DNA of 64,000 bases from Eustoma russellianum. Its lineage: Eukaryota; Streptophyta; Magnoliopsida; Gentianales; Gentianaceae. Positions 55,984 through 64,000 of the stretch are shown piece after piece (within the stretch, counting starts at the first letter, position 1; every line of letters begins with the position of its first letter). Position numbers and translations under genes: made by a program. The notes beneath the pieces were generated by a model. That model was not told the DNA's origin and did no database searches. It saw only the letters and a program-made list of their open reading frames with translations. The stretch is taken from the NCBI GenBank assembly GCA_036186865.1, contig AP025042.1, forward strand, positions 35,470,487 to 35,534,486, in the 5' to 3' direction.

Positions 55984-56334
55984 TAATCATCATCATCATC
56001 ACCATCATCCGGACCCAGTGTATCCCAACGACAACAAAAGCTACCGCTAGGGTCTGGGGAGGGTAAGTGGTAGGCAGACAATAACTCTATCCCAAGGGAT
56101 AGAGAGTCTGCTTCCATTGAGACGCCCGACTCTATATGTACCTGCATAAATGATATGATAATAGGGATATGTTGTGCTAGTGTGTTAGTGAGGAAATTCA
56201 AGAAGTACAAAGAAAAAACTTTCGATATTAAAATACACATCACGTCTATATGTACATGTAATGTAAAACAACGATATAACATACACAACCAAGTGGAAAG
56301 TTAACTTAAAACGTAGATAGTGTCTACGCCTATC
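55984..56334 (-). mobile_element. LINE-2: 3' end stub of the RTE-type LINE
   Basis: Matches the last 350 bases of LINE-1 (20254 onward), including the TCA-repeat tail and CCCAACGACA...GGGAGGGTAA. Similarity stops after CTATCTAT at 56334. It is severely 5'-truncated, as is usual for LINEs. No clear TSD. Confidence 0.88.
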
Positions 56335-56361
56335 TATTGCAAGAATACCTATTGCATATAT

Positions 56362-56757
56362 TGTAAGAATCGATTATAATTGCAAGAATCTCGTGATTTA
56401 TTTATAAATCACTAATGTGGATCACATGAATAACGTATTTGTACGTTATATTGGTTAGATACGTTGCAGTTATTGGCTGCATTAATTATCATATTTGATT
56501 CTCATTGATTGGCAATTATTATGTTTCCTTGATGGAAGAAATTAATTTCCGGTTGAATATGGAAGGGGGTGCCTAAAAATAGAGTGCATGTGATATTCCA
56601 TCAATCATAGCTATACAGCATTCAGATAGGCATAGGCTGAAAGGCTCTCTTTCTTGTAAGGATTCTTCTTTGCAGCAGGCTTTCGATTCGAAGGCGGCGA
56701 CTAAACAATAATGGCCAGAGGTGACTTTTATGCTTCCGTTGTTTTCCTGGCCTAACA
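56362..56757 (+). repeat. Copia-E 5' LTR
   Basis: Aligns by eye with 62094-62489 from ATTATAATTG to CCTAACA. Start approximate. Confidence 0.82.
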
Positions 56758-56759
56758 TT

Positions 56760-56772
56760 TGGTATCAGAACC
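56760..56772 (+). promoter_or_regulatory. Copia-E primer-binding site
   Basis: TGGTATCAGAACC, the tRNA-Met site with one change, two bases after the LTR. Confidence 0.85.
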
Positions 56773-57430
56773 ATCTCTAACCATATCGTTTGTATTTAGA
56801 AAACTTTATTATGTACCTTTTAATGTAATTTAATCATTCAAAAGTTACGGGATTATAGTTTTCAAGCCTTTAGTATTCAATTGCATGTACTGATATTATG
56901 CCGAAATTGTTTCATCGCTCAGCGTGTTTCCTTCATACTTTTGTCGTGGCCGGAAGACATAATGGTTATACCACTCTATCGAAATAAATTTCGGCAAGAA
57001 GCCTTCCTCTGGTACATGATGTCTTGTATGATTATTGGATAAACATCTGTCTGGGTATAATATCAAATAGACACTAAATCGTAGTACAATACATGAGGAC
57101 GCTTGCACAGTTAATAGTGAAAAGTGTAAAAACTCAAAACTGTGAAATCAATTCTTCATGAGGTCTCATATTAGATTTGAATTGACTAAGGCATACAAAG
57201 GCTGCCAAATCAATTCTTTGTTTTCCCAACTTCAACTTCATAGATAACTTCCAAGTCTCGGAGCATAGGTAAACAGCAGAATTATTCTACTTGCTTCATT
57301 GAATAGTATCGGCCATATATCACCTAGTTTAATTAAGGAAGATTCTTTCTGCTAAAATTTAGGTTAAAGCCTAAACAACTAACCATCATGTTCTTTATGA
57401 AATCAAGATTTGACAATATGCAGCAATATA
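56773..57430 (+). other. Copia-E leader, no gene seen
   Basis: About 660 bases between primer site and LINE-3 with no recognisable ORF on either strand. Confidence 0.5.
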
Positions 57431-60349
57431 TCATCACCATCCGTACCCAGTATATCCCAACGACAGCAAAATCTATCGCTAGGGTCTGGGAAGAGTAAAT
57501 GGCAGGCAAACAATACTTCTGTCCCAAGAGATAGAGAGTTTGCTTCCAGTGAGGCCCCAGCTCTATATGTACCTGCATAAATGACACAATAATAGAGATA
57601 TGATGTGCTAGTATGTTAGTGAGGGAATTCAAGAAGTACAAGGAGGAGGCTGTCGATATTAAAATACACATCACGTGTATGTATACATATAATGCAAAAC
57701 AACGGTAAAACATAAACAAACAAGTGCAAAGGCCACCTAAAGCGTAGATAGTGACTATGCCTATCTACGTCCCTAAATATATTCTAAGTTGCCCCTGTAT
57801 ATGACATATACCTCGTTAATCTTAATTTTATGTCTCTATGAACTCCTATCCTGGACCATGTCCTCAGAGAGGTGCAGATCTAGTAGGTCGTGCTAATCTG
57901 CTCATCCCAAGTCAGTTTGGGTCTGCCTTTAGTCATGTTCCCCTCTACAATGAGGCAATTGATGCTTTCAATTGCTCTGACCGATGGCGTTGTCTGTCTC
58001 TACTTGACATGCCCATACCATTTCATTCTTCCCTCTCTTATCTTATCTGATATACTAGCCACACCTAACCTTTCTCAAAATACCTCGTTTCTGATCCGGT
58101 CTAGCCTTATATGCCCACACATCCACCTCAATATCCTCATCTCTGCCACTTCCATCTTCTGCAATTGTGACCTATTGATGGTCCAGTAGTCTGTCTCATA
58201 TAGCATTGTCAGTCGCACTGCCACCCTATAAAATTTTTCCTTTAATTTAGTTGGGAAATTCTTGTCACATAGCATCCCTGAGGCCGCCCTCCATTTACAC
58301 ATGCCTGCTTAAACTCCATGTGCTACATCACTATCTATGTCCCCATTATGCTGTACGAATGATCCTAGGTACTTGAACTTGCTTACCTGTGGTACCACTT
58401 GACCATCGATGGTGAGATGACTATTCTCACTGTCGGCTACGCCGCTGAAGTCGCAGTGCAGATATTTGGTCTTAGAACAACTAATTCTTAAGTCTTTTCT
58501 CTCTAAAACACCTCTCCACTGCTCTAATCTCATACTCAGGGTATGTCTACTCTCTGCGACTAATACAATATCGACAGCAAAAAGCATACACCATGGAACT
58601 ACCTTCTGTATCGGCTTTGACAATTCGTCAAGTACAACTGCAAAAAGAAATAGGCTCAACGCACACTATTTATGGAGGCCTACCTCCACCAAAATGAAGT
58701 CCGTATTTCCCCACAGGCGTACGAAGGGTTGTTTTCGACCTAGCATACATATCTCTAATTATGTCTATGTACTTCATATGAATCCCTCTTGCATCCAGGC
58801 TATCCTAGATCAGGCTACGTGGCACACTGTCATACGCTTTTTTAAGATCGATGAAAACCATATGTAGATCGCGCTTCTTCTCCCTATACTTCTCTATTAA
58901 TCTCCTGAGAATATGTATTGCTTCCATAGTTGACCTTCCTGGCATAAAACCAAATTGGTTCACCGTAACCTGAGTTTCCTCCTAATTCTAGTGTCGGTTG
59001 CTCTCTCCTATAACTTCATGGTATGGCTTAGCAACTTAATCCATCTGTAGTTCCCACAACATTGTGTGTCTCCTTTGTTCTTATATAGGGAGACCAGGAC
59101 ACTCTTTCTCTACTCATCTGGCATCTTTCCTGTTTTGTAAATAAGGTTGAACAAAGTAGTTAGCCATTGAACCCCTTCCTCTCCTAAATACTTCCACACC
59201 TCAATGGATATGTTATCTAGGCCAACTGCTTTACCTCTTCCCATCTTCTTCAGTGCTCTCATCACATCTTCTTGTGTGATGCTCCGATAGTCGGAGTTAT
59301 TATGTTGTCTCTGTCGGTTAGTGATGGTTTCTTGTTCTTCGTAGTCGGCACTGCCGCCGTTGAAAAGATTATGGAAGCGTGTTTGCCATTTCCACTTGAT
59401 GTCTTGTGCTTTGACTAACACATGTCCATCTTCGCCTTGTATAAACTTCCCGTATCCTAGGTCATTCTTGTGTGATGCTCCGATAGTCGGAGTTATTATG
59501 TTGTCTCTGTCGGTTAGTGATGGTTTCTTGTTCTTCGTAGTCGGCACTGCCGCCGTTGAAAAGATTATGGAAGCGTGTTTGCCATTTCCACTTGATGTCT
59601 TGTGCTTTGACTAACACATGTCCATCTTCGGCTTGTATAAACTTCCCGTATCCTAGGTCATGCCTCTTTCGATCCCTATCTTTGGCAATCTTGAACATAT
59701 CATGCTCTCCGCCTTTTGTTTTTAGTCTTGCATACATCCTTTTATAAGCTGCAGTCTTTGCCTCTGTCACTGCCTTCTTTGCCTCCTTCCTTGCGATTTT
59801 GTAGTTCTCTTTCAATCTGAATTTCTCTTTCCGATTTGTGCAACTTAACAGCTCTCTAAAAATCCTTATTTTTTGCTGCACATCCTCGTTCCACCATCAT
59901 GTCTCTTTTTGTACAGACGTCTTTCCTGTTGTTACCCAAAGAGTTTCTCTCGCCGCGTGTTTAATAGTAATCGATATAGCCTCCCACATTTGATTTGTGC
60001 CATCACCCAGACGATCTAGCTTCGCGGAGATGATCTTGTCTCGAAATATATTAATTTTTTTGTCTTTCAAACTTCCCCATCGAATCCTGGGGGAATTTTC
60101 GAACCCCTTTACTCAGCTTTTGGCTCAATGATATAACCACCACTAATAAACGGTGTTACATCACTGCTGTCTCTCCTGGTATAACCTTGTAGTCCCTCCA
60201 TAATTGTCGGTCTTCGCATCTCATTAGAAAATAGTCGATCTGCATGTTACGTCCTCCGCTGATAAAAGTGATCAAATGTGATTCTTTTTTCTTAAAAAAC
60301 AAGTTTATAATGCTTAGGTCATAAGCCACTGCTAGGTCTAGCAAATCTC
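57431..60349 (-). mobile_element. LINE-3: 5'-truncated RTE-type LINE inside Copia-E
   Basis: A 2.9 kb minus-strand copy, colinear with LINE-1 from its 3' tail to the middle of the endonuclease. It holds RT pieces at 58075-58302, 58309-58659 (with a VVEVG-like block and a VDI in place of the ADDI catalytic motif) and 59110-59547, linker 59462-59881 and endonuclease end 60156-60344 (MQIDYFLM). Lesions include TGA in the Trp run near 59895 and a 196-bp tandem duplication. The 5' end stops at 60349 within the endonuclease. No certain TSD. Confidence 0.9.
59269..59660. repeat. 196-bp tandem duplication in LINE-3
   Basis: 59269-59464 and 59465-59660 are almost identical (one clear difference: CGCCTTG versus CGGCTTG near the end). 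LINE-1 has a single copy. The length is not a multiple of three, so the frame shifts. It looks recent. Confidence 0.93.
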
Positions 60350-61150
60350 CATAATAGCATATTGTTCAAATCGTGAATGAACGTTTGGTTAGTTGTTTTG
60401 TGTCACACTGAGTTTATATACGATGTTGAGCACTCAGTTGTTAAAGTCATTTTTTTTGCGACTAATACTTGTAATGTATTTATTATTACTATTGTCTTTA
60501 AGTCACAATCATACACACATCTATTGTTCATATTTGCTTTATAAGTATACATTTGAGAAACTTTGTTGCAAATACAAAAGGTGAAGTATTAAAAGTGTGA
60601 TAAATATATTGTGCATGTAATTTCTGTCTAGAACGTTGATATTTAAACGACCGTTGTGACCCCACCCTACGGCCTGGGATTTTACGTGGAATGGTAATAT
60701 TGTCTAGGAAATTGATTCATGTCCTTTCCTGGGTATTGCTAAATTGGTTCACTTCACATTTTCAATATGATTTCATCTTTTGTTGATGTCATACAAGGGG
60801 TTTTTTAAACAATAACTAAATGTTGATGACATATTTAGGATTATTTTCTTAAGTTTAAGATTAGCCACAACATCTTAAAATTGTACGGTATAAAGAAAAT
60901 AAAATGTCATCATATCTATGGTTTTGATTAATAAGGTAATCACTTTGCCCCACAGGAAAGTGGTTGTTTTATTAATCAAGAAAATTAAACATAAACATTT
61001 CCTAATTTTGGCTTGTTTAATTTTCATTTAACTATATTCTATGATGCGTGCAACCTCTAACCATAGGAAGGTTTAAAATATACTATTTGAATTAACTTGA
61101 TTAATTCGTTCTGGTTATATATGTTCATAGCATGATATGTGTTTCTTTGG
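60350..61150 (+). other. Copia-E interior, unassigned
   Basis: About 800 AT-rich bases before gag. No protein motif found. Confidence 0.45.
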
Positions 61151-62074
61151 TTATGCAGTTATTCCAACTACTACTTTATTTGATTCTGCTAAAACTCCAA
61201 TGCTGACTAATGACAATTTTATTGAATAGAAGGATATCATCCTTTTGACGTTAGGGTGTACGAACTTAGACCTGGCACTCCGTGAGGAAAAACCACAAAA
61301 TCTCACGGCATCAAGTACGCCATCTGAGAGGTCTAGTTACGAGCACTAGGAGCGATCTAATCACCTCAGCATGATATTCATCAAGTCTCGCATAAGTCCA
61401 AGCATTAGGGGCTCCATCCCTAATCTTAATAATGTCAAAGCTTACATGAAAGCCATTGATGATCAATTAGTACCCTTATGAAGAGGCTTTCAAACATGAC
61501 CTATGACAAAAGCCATGTTGTGCTCGAGCATATCATGGAGATGAGGGACATTATTGCTAAATTAAGCTCCCTAAAGGTTGAAATCTCGGAGCCATTACTG
61601 GTGCATTTCATACTCAACTCTGTCCCTTTGGAGTTCACTCCATTTAAGATCTCATACAACACACATAAAGAAAATTGATCAGTTAATGAACTTCTGACCA
61701 TGTGTGTTTAAGAGGAGCAGAGGTTGAAGAATGAGCCCATTGAGTCTGTGTATCTTGCAGCTCATTTTAAGAGAAATGCTAAAAATGGCAAAGGTGCCAA
61801 TGAAGAAAACCGGCGATAAAGACAAATGTCGGTTTTGTAAGCAAAAGAGAAACTGGAAGAAAGATTGCCTGAAATATAAGGATGGTGGGAGAAGAAAGAT
61901 AATTTCTCCTTTGTGTGTCATGAATCTAATTTTACTGAGGTTTCTGATAATACATTGTGGCTTGATTGTGGTTCTACAATTCACATTGTGAAAACCATGT
62001 AGGGCTTTCTAAACCTGAGGAAGCCAAATAAAAGTGACCAATGCATCGATTCTGGAAACCGAATGCACTCTATT
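61150..62074 (+). pseudogene. Copia-E gag and protease start
   Basis: Copia gag from about 61180 (LFDSAKTPMLTNDNF). A stop occurs where TGG would give Trp (near 61230). LTLGCTNLDLALREEKP, then MFIKSRISPSIRGSIP-type sequence with frameshifts follow. ORF 61478-61675 holds YDKSHVVLEHIMEMRDI and PLLVHFILNSVP. The knuckle CRFCKQKRNWKKDC (about 61827-61868) has Asn in place of the zinc-binding His. The protease start WLDCGSTIHIV (near 61960) has Cys in place of the Thr/Ser next to the catalytic Asp. Coding similarity ends at a HSIVEVV motif, where the 3' LTR begins. Confidence 0.85.
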
Positions 62075-62489
62075 GTTGAAGTAGTGAGATTTTATTATAA
62101 TTGATTGCAAGAATCTCGTGATTTATTTATAAATCGCTAATGTGGATCACATGTGTAACGTACCTGTACGTCATATTGTCTAGATACGTTGCAATTATTG
62201 ACTGCATTAATTATCAGATTTGATTCTGATTGATTTACAATTATGTTTCCTTGATGGAAGGAATTAATTACCGGTTGAATATGGAAGGGGGCCCCTGGCC
62301 TAACCTATAAATAGAGGATCTGTGATATTCCATCAATCATAGCTATACAGCATTCAGATATGCATAGGCTGGAAGGCTCCCTTTCCCGCAAGGATTCTTC
62401 TTTACAGCAGGCTTCCGATTTGAAGGCGACGACTGAACGATAATGACCAGAGATAACTTTTATGATTCCGTTGTTTTCTTGGCCTAACA
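62075..62489 (+). repeat. Copia-E 3' LTR
   Basis: Pairs with 56362-56757. The start is ambiguous because TGTTGAAGTAGTG can be read either as LTR start or as protease codons. Confidence 0.8.
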
Positions 62490-62945
62490 TATTTTTCCCA
62501 CTTCATCATTAATCTCATAATACCTTCCACACTACTAACCTCTCCAATCTGCTGGTCCCTTAGAATATTCAAACTAATCTTTCTTGCAGGGGCCGCATGC
62601 ACGGGTGCCTTTTTGCAGGTGGCCCTGATACATACAATGGAACATTTTTAAAACTAACACTTACTGTGCAAGAAACACAAATGGTTTTGATTTGCAGATT
62701 AATTCAAGGTCTGAATCACATCATGTGAATGAAGGATCATGGAACTGTTTTAGTAATATTTATTTTGCAGGATTTAAAAGATCCAGGTGTTGGAAGGTTG
62801 CAAGATTCCAAAACACAACTCCAGGAAGGACTACTGGAGTATCTCAGCTGAAAAAAACCAAGCTCATCTCTTGAAGTTCTAAAAGGTAAATCATCCAGGA
62901 TATATTATAAGTGATTCTCATTATGCGTATTATTCTACAGAGAGA
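62490..62945. other. Unassigned DNA between Copia-E and Copia-F
   Basis: About 450 bases, less repetitive in look, with several TTTGCAG words that could be splice acceptors (about 62610, 62693 and 62765). No protein family is recognised on either strand. It may be a host gene remnant. Confidence 0.35.
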
Positions 62946-63185
62946 TGTCAAGAATGATAACCGAGCAACAATGGGGATTTAGTGAAACTGTATGTTTCAT
63001 TCACAAATTTTCAGTACATCACATATCCTTCTTATACAACTATCCCTAGTATATACAAGGTAAATAATCAATCAATCACATTCTATAATCGCTCCTACAA
63101 TTACTCCTGTATACTCTCAATCTTTGATTGATATTACAACTAAGGAAAGTAAATAATTAGGGAACAAATATTTTATGTCCTAACA
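62946..63185 (-). repeat. Copia-F 3' LTR (about 240 bp)
   Basis: On the minus strand it runs from TGTTAGGACAT at 63185 to ATTCTTGACA at 62946. The start is fixed by the polypurine tract; the far end is chosen by the CA rule and is less sure. Confidence 0.75.
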
Positions 63186-63195
63186 CTCCTCCTCA

Positions 63196-64000
63196 AGTTG
63201 AGCGATCTTCAATGCCCAAATTGGCCAACATTTCATCAAATGCCCTTCCTGCTACTGCTTTTATGAGGATATCCGTGAGCTGATCTTCACTTGGTATAAA
63301 CGTCAACTCTACCACATAGTCCTCAATCTTCTCCTTTATGAAATGCCGATCAATCTCAACATGTTTCGTTCGATCATGCTGTATAGGATTCTATGAAATA
63401 CTGATCGAAGCCTTATTATCATAAAACAACTTAGCTGGGCCCGAGACTCCATATCCTAAATCCGCCAACAGCTTACGTAACCACAATATCTCTATTATAC
63501 CTTTTGCAATTCCCCGAAATTCAGTTTCCCCACTAGATAAGGCCACCACCTTCTTTTTTTACTCCTCTACGTGACCAAATTTCCTCCTAGTAGCGCAAAA
63601 TATCCAGAAGTAGAACGTCGATCTAACACATTTCCTGCCCAATCAGCATCTGTATATACCTGCATGTCAAGATGTCCATTGTTTCTATACCATATACCTC
63701 GTCCAACTGTTCCCTTTAAGTACCGAACTATCCTCATCACAGCTTCCATGTGATGGCTCTGAGGCTTGTGCATAAATTGACTTACAAGTCCAACAGAAAA
63801 TGCTATATCCGGACGAGTATGTGCTAAATATATTAGCTTTCCCACAAGTCGCTGATATCTCCCGATCAGCATCTGGCTTTCCGTCTTCAAATGACAACTT
63901 CTGATTTACCAGCATCGGTGCAGCAGCAGGTTTACAATCTACCATACCAACTTCTGCAAGTAAGTCCAGAATATATTTTTGTTGAGAGATTAATATCTCG
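63196..64000 (-). pseudogene. Copia-F RT end and RNase H, broken
   Basis: On the minus strand: RT tail near 63945-63890 (AAPMLVNQKLSF). A frame change follows near 63870. ORF 63890-63570 has RLVGKLIYLAHTRPDIAFSVG, IVRYLKGT and the RNase H start YTDADWAGNVLDRRSTSG. A stop at 63567 falls shortly before a VALSSGETEFRGIAKG block. The NKASISIS...QHDRTKHVEID block has a stop, and the end motif DILIKAVAG runs to about 63200 next to the polypurine tract. RNase H aspartates are present, but the frame is not open. Confidence 0.88.

Larger units (their letters stand above)
56362..62489 (+). mobile_element. Copia-E: internally deleted Ty1-copia element
   Basis: Two similar LTRs of about 0.4 kb (about 56362-56757 and about 62075-62489, both ending TTGGCCTAACA or CTGGCCTAACA). 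A tRNA-Met-like primer site follows the first. A copia gag with zinc knuckle and the first residues of protease lie before the second. Integrase, RT and RNase H are missing, and there is no polypurine tract. A 2.9 kb LINE lies in the interior. The left LTR edge is uncertain because it abuts the LINE-2 stub, and I could not confirm a TSD. Confidence 0.82.
62946..64000 (-). mobile_element. Copia-F: 3' end of a Ty1-copia element, cut by the window edge
   Basis: A minus-strand element with a short 3' LTR (about 62946-63185), a polypurine tract (GAGGAGGAG at about 63186-63195) and RNase H/RT C-terminus up to the window edge. Gene order and short LTR fit a small-LTR copia of the Ale/Retrofit sort, but the lineage is not proven. 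Stops and a frameshift are present. Confidence 0.88.

Noticed and set aside
55811..56050. ORF ending in a run of histidines
   Set aside because: The His run is the CAT-repeat tail of the LINE-2 stub read in frame; the upstream part has no recognisable domain.
1..64000. Bacterial-type system, operon, phage or defence island
   Set aside because: No prokaryotic gene order or ribosome-binding sites; all coding content is plant retrotransposon.

Overview
This window is repeat-dense nuclear DNA from a flowering plant. Nearly all of it is transposable elements inserted into one another. The evidence is LTR retrotransposons with plant initiator-Met-tRNA primer sites (TGGTATCAGAGC type), Tekay/Del-type chromovirus and SIRE/Maximus-type Ty1-copia proteins, and plant RTE-type LINEs with short TCA-repeat tails. 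I found no intact host gene, tRNA, rRNA or CRISPR array. All recognisable coding regions are element proteins, and all are broken by stops or frameshifts.

Layout. Positions 1-7404 hold a Tekay-type Ty3-gypsy chromovirus on the + strand (Gypsy-1); its 5' LTR lies mostly before the window. It interrupts a minus-strand Ty1-copia element (Copia-A) that runs from its 5' LTR at 51006 down past 7405 and out of the window. Copia-A is split twice more. A SIRE-type copia on the + strand (Copia-D, 8637-25715) has target-site duplication (TSD) ACCTA. A minus-strand copia (Copia-B, 26844-49687) has TSD GTATT. Copia-D carries a solo LTR of its own family in its 5' LTR (9040-11636, TSD AAAAA) and a 3.9 kb LINE in its 3' LTR (20254-24115, 18-bp TSD). 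Copia-B carries, in its 5' LTR, a non-autonomous minus-strand gypsy with 4.5 kb LTRs (Gypsy-C, 34082-48608, TSD TATAG). The 3' LTR of Gypsy-C contains a 3.0 kb solo LTR (35614-38647, TSD CATAC) and an odd 0.64 kb LTR-plus-primer-site fragment without TSD (39602-40244). The stack is therefore four layers deep: A, then B, then C, then the solo LTR.

Right of Copia-A are unassigned DNA containing another solo LTR of the SIRE-type family (52324-55006, minus, TSD ATGAC), a 3' LINE stub (55984-56334), a small deleted copia on the + strand (Copia-E, about 56362-62489) with a 5'-truncated LINE inside it, 0.45 kb of unassigned DNA, and the 3' end of another minus-strand copia (Copia-F, 62946 onward).

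The most unusual observation is in Gypsy-1. Two short AT-rich segments (1381-1464 and 2983-3052) have GT...AG ends, and removing each one exactly restores the conserved protease-side and RNase H reading frames. They look like spliceosomal introns inside a chromovirus pol gene. All domain and lineage names come from motif recognition by eye; no database search was run.
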